From NCBI RefSeq assembly GCF_017652985.1, contig NZ_JAGGDJ010000050.1, positions 1 through 40,455 on the forward strand: a stretch of DNA of 40,455 nt, given 5' to 3'. Under the pieces are notes generated by a model. It saw only the letters and a program-made list of their open reading frames with translations, was not told the origin of the DNA and ran no database searches. This document shows, piece after piece, positions 16,004 through 24,503 of the stretch; within the stretch, counting starts at the first letter, position 1; each line of letters starts with the position of its first letter. Origin of the DNA: Paenibacillus artemisiicola. GTDB lineage: Bacteria; Bacillota; Bacilli; Paenibacillales; Paenibacillaceae. The translations under genes and the position numbers were made by a program.

Positions 16004-16957
16004 ATGTTGTTTAGCGACAAGCTGCGTATTTTCTCGGGTTCCTCGAATCCTCAATTGGCTGAAAAAATCAGCGGAGAGCTCGGGCTGCCGCTCGGTAAAA
16101 TCAAGGTGTCCCGGTTCAAAAGCGGCGAGATTTATGTTCACTACGAGGAAACGATCCGGAACTGCGACGTATTCCTGGTCCAATCGTTTTCGCATCCCAT
16201 CAACGATCACTTCGTCGAATTGCTCGTCATGATCGATGCGGCGAAGCGTGCTTCCGCCCGTACGGTAAACATCATCATGCCTTATTACGGCTATGCGCGG
16301 CAAGAGCGCAAAGCGGCTCCCCGCGAACCGATTTCGGCCAAGATGGTCGCGGACGTCCTGACGACCGTAGGCGCGACGCGCGTCATTACGATCGATCTGC
16401 ACGCCCCGGCGATTCAAGGGTTCTTCAACATTCCGGTGGATCACCTGACGGGTCTCGACCTGCTCAGCGACTACCTGAAATCGAAGAATATCCGGAACCC
16501 GGTCGTCGTGTCCCCGGATGCCGGACGCGCGTCGACCGCCGAGAAGCTGGCCAACTACTTGGATGCGCCGTTTGCCATCATGATCAAGAAGCGCCCGGCC
16601 CACAACGAGTCCATCATCACGCACGTCATCGGCGACGTCCAAGGGCAGACGCCGATCATCATCGAGGACATGATCGACACGGGCACCACGATCGTCAACG
16701 TCGTGGAAGGCTTGAAGGAACGCGGCGCCGAGGACGTATACGTCTGCGCGACGCATCCGCTCTTCTCGGGTCCCGCCCTGCAGCGATTGGATCATCCCAA
16801 TATTAGAGAAGTCGTCGTCACGGACACGATCGCGCTCCCGGACAACCGTTCCGACCGGTTCAAGGTGCTCTCGGTCGCGCCGATCCTGGCGGAAACGACG
16901 CGGATCATCATCGAAGGCGGCTCCATCAGCACGCTCTTCAAGAACGCGGGCATCTAA
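16004..16957 (+). CDS. prs: ribose-phosphate pyrophosphokinase (PRPP synthase)
   Basis: A 317-residue class I PRPP synthase that makes PRPP from ribose-5-phosphate and ATP. Visible blocks: RFKSGEIYVHYEETIRNCDVF near residue 33, IIMPYYGYARQERKA near 90, and ITIDLHAPAIQGFF near 128. The flexible-loop Lys and Arg are retained in KKRPAHN near 195, and the PRPP-binding loop IIIEDMIDTGTT is near 219. The segment SPDAGRASTAEK differs from SPDHGGVTRARK of the standard Firmicute enzyme, and overall it looks divergent. It may be a second copy beside the usual prs found near glmU. AGGAGGG precedes the ATG by about 6 bases. Its place after the his operon fits supply of PRPP to HisG. Confidence 0.92.
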   Translation: MLFSDKLRIFSGSSNPQLAEKISGELGLPLGKIKVSRFKSGEIYVHYEETIRNCDVFLVQSFSHPINDHFVELLVMIDAAKRASARTVNIIMPYYGYARQERKAAPREPISAKMVADVLTTVGATRVITIDLHAPAIQGFFNIPVDHLTGLDLLSDYLKSKNIRNPVVVSPDAGRASTAEKLANYLDAPFAIMIKKRPAHNESIITHVIGDVQGQTPIIIEDMIDTGTTIVNVVEGLKERGAEDVYVCATHPLFSGPALQRLDHPNIREVVVTDTIALPDNRSDRFKVLSVAPILAETTRIIIEGGSISTLFKNAGI

Positions 16958-16986
16958 CCGGCGGCAGCCGGGGAGACGCCCCATAC

Positions 16987-17037
16987 GGCCGCATTTCGCG
17001 GCCACCCACCGGAATCGCGGGCACTCGTCCGCGATTT
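16987..17037 (+). terminator. two hairpins after prs, possible terminator
   Basis: GGCCGC (16987-16992) pairs with GCGGCC (16998-17003), and AATCGCGG (17013-17020) pairs with CCGCGATT (17029-17036). The second is followed by only a very short T run, so termination is uncertain. Confidence 0.4.
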
Positions 17038-17073
17038 GCCACGTATTCTTGCGTGTATGGATAGGCCGCGCTA

Positions 17074-17082
17074 TGGTATAAT
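17074..17082 (+). promoter_or_regulatory. extended -10 promoter of the TPR protein gene
   Basis: TGG followed directly by TATAAT (17077-17082) forms an extended -10 element. No good -35 box lies at the normal distance. The start codon is 99 bases downstream. Confidence 0.55.
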
Positions 17083-17181
17083 CGTAGAAACTTTGTACGG
17101 GGCTGTTCATAATGACGTGCATAATTTCTGATGCGCTTGCGGGTACCGCTCGCCTGCGCAACCGAGGAGGTGCCTTGCGTT

Positions 17182-18924
17182 TTGAAAGAAAAAAAACTTG
17201 CGTTCGCCGGCCGCAGCACGAAAATCATACCGATTCAATGGGACGCAACGTTCTTCTTCGAGCGCGCGGTTCGCTCGATGGATCGATATCATTATGACAA
17301 GGCACTGAAATATTTCCGGCGCGCGGCCGAATACGAACCGGACAATCCCGTCAACCACTGCAACATGGCGGGCATTTTGTCCGAGATGGGGAATTACGAA
17401 GAATCCAACCGCATTCTCCAGTCCATCGTGACCGAGCTCGATCCCGAAATGACGGAATGCCACTTTTATATGGCGAACAACTACGCCAACATGGAAAGGT
17501 ACGAAGACGCGGAGAACGCGCTGATCCGATACCTGGAGGAAGACGCCGAGGGGCAGTTCCTCGAGGAAGCGGAAGAGATGATGGAGCTGCTCCACTACGA
17601 GCTCGAGCGTCCGACGAAGCTGGCGTTCGTCAAGGCGCGCGAAGGCTTCTTCGAGCACGACAAAGCGAGAGCGATGCTGGAAGAAGGCAAATTCGCGGAG
17701 GCCGTCCGGCTGCTGGAGAGCATCGTCGAGAAGAACGGCGAGTTCCTGGCGGCGCGCAACAATCTGGCGTTGGCGTATTATTACATGGGCGTGTTCGATA
17801 AAGCGATGATCACGATCAAGCAGGTGCTGGAGCTGGAGCCCGGCAACCTGCACGCCTTGTGCAACCTGGCGATTTTCTACCAGCATGGCGGGGACAAAGA
17901 GCTGCTCGCGCCGCTCGTCGGGCTGCTGCGCAAGACCGTGCCGTTCCACCAGGAGCACGTGTTTAAGCTGGCGACGACAATGGGCATTCTAGGAGAGCAT
18001 GGCGAAGCCTACCGGCACTTCATGCGGCTGCTCAAGGACGGCGGGCTGAAATCGGATGCCTGCTTGTACCACTACGCGGCCGTGGCGGCGTTCAACCTGG
18101 AACGCTACGACGAATCGCGGCGGTTATGGCTGCAAGTCCGGAAGCTGGACGCCGACTCCCACGTGCCGGGCTACTATCTGGAGCAGCTCGACCGCATGGC
18201 CCAAGGCCAGCCCGCCGCGCCGGCCAGCTATCATTATCACCTGCCGTTCGAGGAGCAATTCAAGCTGTGGGAGAAGTCGACGGAATCGCTGCCGGACCAT
18301 ATGAAGCGCGACCCGCTCGTCCGCTCGTCCTTCTTCTGGGCGCTGCGCCACGGCGACCGGCACACCAAGCTGCAGGTCATCCAGGCGCTCGGCATGATCG
18401 CCGACGGCGAAGTGAAGGACGCGCTGCGCGACTTCATCGTGGAGCCGCAGGAGGACGACTACCTGAAGCGGATCGCGATCTTCGTGCTCCGTTCCATCGG
18501 GGTGCACGAATCGCTGCACGCGATTCTCGAAGGCAAAGAGACCGTCATCGAGCACAGCCGGATGCCGTCTCGCCTGCCGATCTGGGAAGACAAATGGCAG
18601 TCCGTGCTGGAAGCGGCGCTCATGCGCATGAATAAGCAGTACGACCTCGTGCAGCAGCATGACCTGCTCACGCTCTGGATCGAATTCCTGTCTCGGGTCT
18701 ACCCCGACGTGCCCAAGCTCGGGAAAGTCGAAGGGTGGGCCGCCGCGCTCGAATATCTGACCGCGAAGATGCACCGCCGCGAAATTTCGTACCACGAGGT
18801 CTCGCAGCGCTACGGCATCTCGATCGCGACCGTCAGCAAATGCGCCAAGCGCATCGACGAGATTTGCGGCATCAAAGAAAAAATGAGAACGATCTTCCCG
18901 GCATTGGCGGATCACCGCGACTAA
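17182..18924 (+). CDS. TPR-repeat protein with C-terminal TrpR-like helix-turn-helix (YvcD position)
   Basis: A 580-residue soluble protein. Several tetratricopeptide-like helix pairs run from about residue 15 to 330 (YHYDKALKYFRRAAEYEPDN, then FDKAMITIKQVLELEPGN), giving a protein-protein interaction scaffold. A helical region with acidic, HEAT-like stretches follows. The end, about 515-575, resembles the TrpR/YerC family helix-turn-helix: ISYHEVSQRYGISIATVSKC followed by AKRIDEI. I start it at TTG 17182, 9 bases after AGGAGGTG; the upstream in-frame ATG 17131 has no such site. B. subtilis carries a TPR protein (YvcD) between his and trxB, so the position is conserved. The function is unknown. 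Confidence 0.8.
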   Translation: MKEKKLAFAGRSTKIIPIQWDATFFFERAVRSMDRYHYDKALKYFRRAAEYEPDNPVNHCNMAGILSEMGNYEESNRILQSIVTELDPEMTECHFYMANNYANMERYEDAENALIRYLEEDAEGQFLEEAEEMMELLHYELERPTKLAFVKAREGFFEHDKARAMLEEGKFAEAVRLLESIVEKNGEFLAARNNLALAYYYMGVFDKAMITIKQVLELEPGNLHALCNLAIFYQHGGDKELLAPLVGLLRKTVPFHQEHVFKLATTMGILGEHGEAYRHFMRLLKDGGLKSDACLYHYAAVAAFNLERYDESRRLWLQVRKLDADSHVPGYYLEQLDRMAQGQPAAPASYHYHLPFEEQFKLWEKSTESLPDHMKRDPLVRSSFFWALRHGDRHTKLQVIQALGMIADGEVKDALRDFIVEPQEDDYLKRIAIFVLRSIGVHESLHAILEGKETVIEHSRMPSRLPIWEDKWQSVLEAALMRMNKQYDLVQQHDLLTLWIEFLSRVYPDVPKLGKVEGWAAALEYLTAKMHRREISYHEVSQRYGISIATVSKCAKRIDEICGIKEKMRTIFPALADHRD

Positions 18925-18953
18925 GGGAGCGCACACGCAAAGGAGGCAACATC

Positions 18954-19901
18954 GTGTACAAAGCTATTATTATCGGAACCGGCCCGGCAGGTCTTACGGC
19001 CGCGATTTACCTGGCTCGCGCCAACATGAACCCGCTGGTCATCGAAGGCCCCGAACCGGGCGGCCAATTGACGACGACGACGGAAGTGGAGAACTTCCCG
19101 GGCTTCCCGGACGGCATCATGGGTCCGGACCTGATGGCCAACATGCGCAAGCAGGCGGAGCGCTTCGGCGCGGAATTCCGCACCGGCTGGGTCAACTCCG
19201 TCGATACCTCCAAGCGTCCGTTCACGCTGCAGGTCGAAGGCCAAGGCGAGCTGCAGGCCGAAGCGCTGATCATCTCGACCGGCGCCTCCGCGAAATACCT
19301 GGGCATCGCGAACGAGCGCGAGAACGTGGGCCGCGGCGTCAGCACGTGCGCGACCTGCGACGGCTTCTTCTTCCGCGGCAAGAAAATCATCGTGGTCGGC
19401 GGCGGCGACTCCGCCATGGAAGAAGCGAGCTTCCTGACGCGTTTCGCTTCCGAGGTCGTGCTGGTTCACCGCCGTCCGGAAATGCGCGCCTCCAAAATCA
19501 TGCAGGACCGCGCGCGCGCGAACGACAAAATCAGCTGGGCGCTCGATCGCACGCCGCTTGAAGTCGTGGCCGGCGGCATGGGCGTCACCGGGCTGAAGGT
19601 GAAGAATAACGCGACGGGCGAAGAAGAAGTCATCGAGACGAACGGCATTTTCGTCGCGATCGGCCATACGCCGAACACGAAGTTCCTGAACGGCCAGCTG
19701 GAGACGGACGAAACCGGCTATCTGATCGTCAAGCCGGGCACGTCGGAGACGAACATCCCGGGCATCTTCGCCTGCGGCGACGTACAGGATCATAAGTACC
19801 GGCAAGCGATTACCGCGGCCGGCAGCGGCTGCATGGCGGCGCTGGATTGCGAGAAGTTCCTCGAGGGCCATGCGGTTCACGACTGGAGCCAATCGCTGTA
19901 A
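18954..19901 (+). CDS. trxB: thioredoxin reductase
   Basis: A 315-residue flavoenzyme that passes electrons from NADPH to thioredoxin. The FAD-binding GTGPAGLTAAIYLARA is at residues 8-23, the redox-active CATC disulfide near 133-136, the NADPH-binding VVGGGDSAMEEA near 148-159, and the C-terminal FAD motif GIFACGDVQDHKYRQ near 275. The start is GTG 18954 with AGGAGG 7 bases upstream, 29 bases after the TPR gene, so the two are probably co-transcribed. Length and motifs are standard for the low-molecular-weight bacterial enzyme. Confidence 0.97.
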   Translation: MYKAIIIGTGPAGLTAAIYLARANMNPLVIEGPEPGGQLTTTTEVENFPGFPDGIMGPDLMANMRKQAERFGAEFRTGWVNSVDTSKRPFTLQVEGQGELQAEALIISTGASAKYLGIANERENVGRGVSTCATCDGFFFRGKKIIVVGGGDSAMEEASFLTRFASEVVLVHRRPEMRASKIMQDRARANDKISWALDRTPLEVVAGGMGVTGLKVKNNATGEEEVIETNGIFVAIGHTPNTKFLNGQLETDETGYLIVKPGTSETNIPGIFACGDVQDHKYRQAITAAGSGCMAALDCEKFLEGHAVHDWSQSL

Positions 19902-19920
19902 TCGAAGCTTAAGGTTAGCG

Positions 19921-19965
19921 GAAGCGCGACGGGACGCTGTTCGGACGGACGAACAGCGTCGCTTC
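19921..19965 (+). terminator. hairpin after trxB, possible terminator without T run
   Basis: GACGCTGTTCG (19933-19943) pairs perfectly with CGAACAGCGTC (19950-19960). GAAGC (19921-19925) and GCTTC (19961-19965) extend the stem across a bulge. No T tract follows, so it may stabilise the mRNA end rather than terminate. Confidence 0.45.
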
Positions 19966-20016
19966 ATGTCGGCGGACGTGCGCGAACCGGTTGATTTTGG
20001 CAAGTCCGGCTTATTC

Positions 20017-20045
20017 TTGACCAGTTGGAAGCGTTCGCTTATAGT
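20017..20045 (+). promoter_or_regulatory. promoter of the glucokinase gene
   Basis: TTGACC (20017-20022) and TATAGT (20040-20045) are 17 bases apart. An in-frame ATG at 20025 lies between the two boxes, so the promoter argues for translation from 20103. Confidence 0.82.
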
Positions 20046-20102
20046 TTAGTTGGAACGGAAGCAAGACCTGATCCTTATATTAGTTATAGAGGTGGCCCAG
20101 TG

Positions 20103-21053
20103 ATGTCTGAGAAAATTGTCGTAGGCGTTGATATTGGCGGTACGTCCATCAAGGTAGGCATTTGCGATAGTGAAGGCAGTCTGCTGCATACGTATGAAGG
20201 ACCGACGGAAGTCGAGAAAGGCTCCGACGTCGTCTGCGAGAACATCGCGGCGTACGCCCGCCTTATCGTGGAGCAGTCCCCGTTCGAGTGGGACCAAGTC
20301 GAAGGCGTCGGCATCGGCATCGCCGGCTTCTTGGACATTCCGCGCGGTTTCGTCCACAAGTCGGTCAACCTGTTCTTCGAGAACGTGCCGCTTAAAGATA
20401 TTTTGGAAGAGAAGCTCGAGAAGAAAGTGCTCGTGAACAACGACGCGAACGTGGCGGCGCTCGGCGAAGCATGGGCCGGCGCGGGCCGCGGCATCTCGGA
20501 TTGCGTCTGCTACACGCTCGGCACGGGCGTCGGCGGCGGCGTCATCATTAACGGCAAAGTCGTCGAAGGCTACAAAGGCATGGCCGGCGAGCTGGGCCAT
20601 ATGGCGATCGTGCCGGATCTCGAAGCGATCCAGTGCGGCTGCGGCAACAAAGGCTGCCTGGAAACCGTGTCGTCCGCGACCGGCATCATCCGGATGGCCA
20701 AAGACGCGGTAGAGCGCGGCGACCGCACGTCCCTGACGTTCGTGGAGCATATCATGGCGAAGGACGTCATCGACGCGGCGAAGGCCGGCGACGAAGTGGC
20801 GGCGCGCATCGTCAACCGCGCGGCGTTCTATCTGGGCAAATCGATGGCGACGGTCGCCGTCGTGCTCAATCCGCAGCGCTTCATCATCGGCGGCGGCGTA
20901 TCGAAGGCGGGCGAGTTCCTGTTCGAACAGATCCGCGACGTCTTCCGCAAATCGACGCCGGACATGGCGCAGGAAGGCGTGGAAATCGTGCCGGCCATCC
21001 TCGGCAACGACGCGGGCGTCGTCGGCGCGGCCGGCCTGATCATCCGCGCGTAA
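20103..21053 (+). CDS. glcK: ROK-family glucokinase
   Basis: A 316-residue kinase that phosphorylates glucose (possibly other hexoses) with ATP. The N-terminal ATP-binding VVGVDIGGTSIKVGI is at residues 6-20, the catalytic NNDANVAALGEAWAG near 112-126, the GTGVGGG loop near 141, and the ROK zinc motif CGCGNKGC near 179-186. I chose ATG 20103, about 7 bases after GAGGTGG and downstream of the promoter. The gene lies between trxB and rapZ, where B. subtilis has a MutT-type gene. With hprK, HPr/Crh and cggR nearby it fits a sugar-sensing neighbourhood. Confidence 0.92.
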   Translation: MSEKIVVGVDIGGTSIKVGICDSEGSLLHTYEGPTEVEKGSDVVCENIAAYARLIVEQSPFEWDQVEGVGIGIAGFLDIPRGFVHKSVNLFFENVPLKDILEEKLEKKVLVNNDANVAALGEAWAGAGRGISDCVCYTLGTGVGGGVIINGKVVEGYKGMAGELGHMAIVPDLEAIQCGCGNKGCLETVSSATGIIRMAKDAVERGDRTSLTFVEHIMAKDVIDAAKAGDEVAARIVNRAAFYLGKSMATVAVVLNPQRFIIGGGVSKAGEFLFEQIRDVFRKSTPDMAQEGVEIVPAILGNDAGVVGAAGLIIRA

Positions 21054-21131
21054 GCAACCCGAGAAGTCTTTGGTTATCATAGATGCGTTATTCGACGGTT
21101 GAAGGGTTTCACGGGTAAGGAGGGATTGACG

Positions 21132-22022
21132 ATGGAATCGGGAGGAACGGCGAAGGCGAAGCTCGTCATCATAACGGGCATGTCCGGTGCGGGCAAGACG
21201 ATCGCGGTGCAGAGCCTGGAGGATCTGGGCTACTTCTGCGTCGATAATCTGCCGCCGGTGCTTATACCGAAATTCGCCGAATTGATCGAACAGTCCAACG
21301 GTAAAATCGGCAAGGTGGCGCTCGTGATCGACTTGCGGGGACGCGAGTTTTTCACGGCGCTGTCGGAATCGCTCAGCTATGTGAAAGAACATTATACGAT
21401 CAGCTACGAGATCATCTTCCTCGACGCGACGGACAGCGTGCTCGTGCAGCGCTACAAGGAGAGCCGCCGGATGCATCCGCTGGCGCCCGAAGGGCTTCCG
21501 CTCGAAGGGATCGGCCTGGAGCGCCGGATGCTGGAGGATTTGAAGGGCTGGGCGACGCAGGTGATCGATACGAGCAGCCTGAAGCCGTCCCAGCTGAAGG
21601 AACGGATCAAATCCCGGTTTACGAATTCGGATTTGAGCACGATCTCGGTGAACGTCATTTCCTTCGGTTTTAAATACGGCGTCCCGATCGATGCCGATCT
21701 GATCTTCGACGTCCGGTTTTTGCCCAATCCGCATTATGTCGACCATCTGCGCCCGAACACGGGGCAGGATCCCGAGGTCTACGAGTACGTGATGAAATGG
21801 CCGGAGACGCAGGCGTTTCTCGCGAAGCTGCTCGACATGCTGCAATTTCTTATCCCTTTATACCGCAAGGAAGGCAAGAGTCAAGTCGTGATCGGCATCG
21901 GCTGTACGGGCGGCAAGCACCGGTCGGTGGCGATCGCGGAATACTTGGGGCGCATGCTCGGCAGCAGCGATACGGAAATCGTGCGCGTCAGTCATCGAGA
22001 TGCAGATCGTGATCGGAGCTGA
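21132..22022 (+). CDS. rapZ: nucleotide-binding RNase adapter protein RapZ (YvcJ)
   Basis: A 296-residue P-loop protein. In E. coli RapZ guides RNase E to the glmZ small RNA; the B. subtilis homologue YvcJ hydrolyses nucleotides and affects competence. Walker A GMSGAGKT is at residues 16-23, followed by DNLPP near 39. The C-terminal domain shows VIGIGCTGGKHRSVAIAEYL near 256, a conserved block of this family. ATG 21132 has AAGGAGGG 7 bases upstream; the frame is open further up but without a better site. It is the first of rapZ-yvcK-whiA, spaced by 8 and 6 bases. Confidence 0.95.
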   Translation: MESGGTAKAKLVIITGMSGAGKTIAVQSLEDLGYFCVDNLPPVLIPKFAELIEQSNGKIGKVALVIDLRGREFFTALSESLSYVKEHYTISYEIIFLDATDSVLVQRYKESRRMHPLAPEGLPLEGIGLERRMLEDLKGWATQVIDTSSLKPSQLKERIKSRFTNSDLSTISVNVISFGFKYGVPIDADLIFDVRFLPNPHYVDHLRPNTGQDPEVYEYVMKWPETQAFLAKLLDMLQFLIPLYRKEGKSQVVIGIGCTGGKHRSVAIAEYLGRMLGSSDTEIVRVSHRDADRDRS

Positions 22023-22030
22023 GGCAACCC

Positions 22031-23014
22031 ATGGCGCAAGCTAGAAAGCAACAATTGCCCCGTATCGTCGTCATCGGCGGCGGCACGGGCTTGTCGGTCA
22101 TGCTCCGGGGACTGAAGGAGAAGCCGCTCGACATCACCGCGATCGTCACCGTGGCGGACGACGGCGGCAGTTCCGGCATCCTGCGAAGCGAGCTGCAGAT
22201 GCCGCCGCCGGGCGATATCCGCAACGTGCTCATCGCGCTCGCGGACGTCGAGCCGTTGCTGTCCGACGTGCTGAAGTACCGATTCAATTCCGGCACCGGT
22301 TTGGCGGGCCATAGTTTGGGCAACCTGATGCTGGCGGCGATGACCGACATTTCCGGCGATTTCGTCTCCGCGGTCCGGATGCTGAGCAAAGTATTGGCCG
22401 TCCGGGGACGGGTGCTGCCGGCCGCGGGCGAAGCCATCGTACTGAAGGGCGAAACGGTCGACGGCACCATTATTACGGGCGAATCCAACATTCCGAAAGC
22501 CGGCCAGGCGATCAAGCGGGTCTTCATCGAGCCGCCGGACGTCGAGCCGCTGGAGGAAGCGGTGGAGGCGATCCGGGAGGCGGACGCCATCCTGATCGGT
22601 CCGGGCAGCCTCTATACGAGCATCATTCCCAACCTGCTCGTGCCGAAGCTCGCGCAGAGCATCGTCGAGTCGTGCGCGATCAAGATGTTCGTCTGCAACG
22701 TCATGACGCAGCCGGGCGAGACGGACGATTATGCGGTCAGCGACCATTTGGCGGCCGTGCAGCAGCATATCGGCCATCAGTTGTTTGACTATGTCATCGT
22801 CAACGACGGCGAGATCCCGGAGCAGGTGCAGCAGAAATACGCCGAGATGGGGGCGAAAGCCGTCCATCTGGATTTGGACGAAGTGCAGCGGCGCGGTTAC
22901 AAGGTAATCGCCGACAAGCTGGTCTTGTTCCGCACGTATTTGCGGCATGACGCCGACAAGCTGAGTCATCATATTTATCAGCTCGTGGAAAACTGGATGG
23001 AACGAAAGAGGTGA
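22031..23014 (+). CDS. yvcK: gluconeogenesis factor YvcK (CofD-like protein)
   Basis: A 327-residue protein of the YvcK/CofD family. In B. subtilis it is needed for growth on gluconeogenic carbon sources and for cell shape, and it binds UDP-sugars. The N-terminal VVIGGGTGLSVMLRGLK forms the nucleotide-binding loop, followed by TVADDGGSSG near residue 40. GPGSLYTSIIPNLLV near 195 and VCNVMTQPGETDDY near 225 are further family blocks. It starts 8 bases after rapZ and ends 6 bases before whiA, the usual arrangement. Confidence 0.95.
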   Translation: MAQARKQQLPRIVVIGGGTGLSVMLRGLKEKPLDITAIVTVADDGGSSGILRSELQMPPPGDIRNVLIALADVEPLLSDVLKYRFNSGTGLAGHSLGNLMLAAMTDISGDFVSAVRMLSKVLAVRGRVLPAAGEAIVLKGETVDGTIITGESNIPKAGQAIKRVFIEPPDVEPLEEAVEAIREADAILIGPGSLYTSIIPNLLVPKLAQSIVESCAIKMFVCNVMTQPGETDDYAVSDHLAAVQQHIGHQLFDYVIVNDGEIPEQVQQKYAEMGAKAVHLDLDEVQRRGYKVIADKLVLFRTYLRHDADKLSHHIYQLVENWMERKR

Positions 23015-23020
23015 GGGAAC

Positions 23021-23950
23021 ATGTCTTTTGCGGGACAAACCAAAAAAGAATTGACGCTCATCGAAGCGGATGCGTGCTGTGAACGGGCGGAGTTGTCGGC
23101 GCTCATTCGCATGAACGGTTCGGTCTCGCTGTCCAGCCGAAAAATCATTCTCGACATCTCGACGGAAAACGCGGCAATCGCCAGACGGATCTACTCCCTC
23201 ATCAAGAAGCAGTTCGCCGTGCACACGGAGCTGCTCGTGCGCAAGAAAATGAGGCTGAAGAAAAACAACGTGTATATCGTCCGAATCCCGGCCAAAGTGC
23301 AGGAGATCCTGAGCGAGCTCAGAATCGTCTCCGAGGGGTTTGTCTTTAATCAAGGCATCGACAAGGAGATCATCCGCAAATCATGCTGCAAGCGCTCCTA
23401 CCTGAGAGGGGCGTTCTTGGCGGGCGGCTCCGTGAACAATCCGGAAGGCTCCTCGTACCACCTGGAGATTGCCACGATGTATGAAGAGCATTGCAAGGCG
23501 CTCGTAGAGCTGGCGAACAAGTTCGGCTTGAACGCCCGCTGCATCGAACGGAAGAAGGGGTTCATCTTCTACATGAAAGAGGGCGAGAAAATCATCGAGC
23601 TCCTCAGCATCATCGGGGCGCATCAAGCGCTGTTCAAGTTCGAGGATGTCCGAATCATGCGGGATATGCGCAACTCCGTCAACCGGATCGTCAACTGCGA
23701 GACGGCGAATTTGAATAAGACGATCGGGGCGGCGGTCCGTCAGATCGATAATATCAAGCTGCTGGAGCGCGAGGTGGGGCTCGAAAGCCTGCCCGACAAG
23801 CTCCGCGAGGTGGCGCATATACGATTGAGCCATCCGGACCTGAATTTGACGGAGGTCGGCGAAATGCTCAAAGGCAAGGTGAGCAAGTCCGGCGTCAATC
23901 ACCGGCTGCGTAAAATCGACGAGCTTGCGGAAAAATTAAGGAACGGATAG
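23021..23950 (+). CDS. whiA: DNA-binding protein WhiA
   Basis: A 309-residue protein combining an N-terminal LAGLIDADG-homing-endonuclease-like fold without catalytic function and a C-terminal helix-turn-helix. WhiA regulates sporulation in actinomycetes and influences division and chromosome segregation in B. subtilis. Visible landmarks are SFAGQTKKELTLIE at the start, CCKRSYLRGAFLAGGSVNNP near residue 121, and a helix-turn-helix region HPDLNLTEVGEMLKGKVSKS near 272-291. GAGGTGAGG lies a few bases before the ATG. Confidence 0.96.
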   Translation: MSFAGQTKKELTLIEADACCERAELSALIRMNGSVSLSSRKIILDISTENAAIARRIYSLIKKQFAVHTELLVRKKMRLKKNNVYIVRIPAKVQEILSELRIVSEGFVFNQGIDKEIIRKSCCKRSYLRGAFLAGGSVNNPEGSSYHLEIATMYEEHCKALVELANKFGLNARCIERKKGFIFYMKEGEKIIELLSIIGAHQALFKFEDVRIMRDMRNSVNRIVNCETANLNKTIGAAVRQIDNIKLLEREVGLESLPDKLREVAHIRLSHPDLNLTEVGEMLKGKVSKSGVNHRLRKIDELAEKLRNG

Positions 23951-23978
23951 GCAGAGGCTAGTGTACAATGCGTAAAAG

Positions 23979-23987
23979 TGGTATAAT
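23979..23987 (+). promoter_or_regulatory. extended -10 promoter of the HPr/Crh gene
   Basis: TGG followed by TATAAT (23982-23987) is an extended -10 element in the 100-base gap after whiA. No good -35 box is at the normal distance. It would give the HPr-like gene its own transcript in addition to the rapZ operon. Confidence 0.5.
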
Positions 23988-24050
23988 AGTGAATAAAACG
24001 ACGTTTGCATATATGGTAACGGTTGAATTTCGTATAGGGGGTAAGGTTTC

Positions 24051-24320
24051 ATGACAAGGCATCCGGTTGTCGTTCGACTGAAGACAGGTCTTCATGCAAG
24101 ACCGGCCGCACTTTTTGTCCAGGAAGCGAACAAGTTTTCTTCCGAGGTCTTTGTTGAGAAAGACGATAAAAAAGTGAACGCAAAATCCATTATGGGGATT
24201 ATGAGCCTTGCAATCAGCTCAGGCACTGAAGTCACGATAAGTGCGGAAGGTTCGGATGCCGACCAAGCTGTAACCGCTTTAGTCAACCTGGTCAGCAAGG
24301 AAGAGCTTGAGAACCAATAA
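24051..24320 (+). CDS. HPr-family phosphocarrier, Crh-like with His15 present
   Basis: An 89-residue HPr fold. The sequence from RLKTGLHARPAALFVQEANK to KKVNAKSIMGIMSLA follows B. subtilis Crh closely, and the gene sits after rapZ-yvcK-whiA, the crh position. Crh of B. subtilis has Gln15 and cannot carry PTS phosphate; here residue 15 is His, as in true HPr. Ser46, the HprK target, is present. The protein could therefore act in catabolite repression with CcpA, in PTS phosphotransfer, or both. GGGGGTAAGG precedes the ATG. I leave the symbol open between crh and ptsH. Confidence 0.92.
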   Translation: MTRHPVVVRLKTGLHARPAALFVQEANKFSSEVFVEKDDKKVNAKSIMGIMSLAISSGTEVTISAEGSDADQAVTALVNLVSKEELENQ

Positions 24321-24364
24321 GGACGAAATTACGGCTGTTTGGGGCCGTTCATTTCGATACGAGG

Positions 24365-24388
24365 AAACTCCCGTACGGGGGTTTTTTC
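24365..24388 (+). terminator. Rho-independent terminator after the HPr/Crh gene
   Basis: AAACTCCCG (24365-24373) pairs with CGGGGGTTT (24376-24384), with one T-G pair, and a T run follows. It closes the rapZ-yvcK-whiA-HPr unit. Confidence 0.85.
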
Positions 24389-24503
24389 TGTTTTTGTCCG
24401 GAGACGGGAGAATGTTTGCGCTATCCCGCAACATCGATGCGGCGGAACGCGTCTTACATAATGGAATCACCTAAATTTGACCAAAAGGGGCGGGTCGAAC
24501 GTG

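Noticed and set aside
20046..21845. A 599-codon minus-strand frame across glcK and rapZ
   Set aside because: It is antisense to two well-identified genes, with low-complexity Arg/Asp/His-rich translation.
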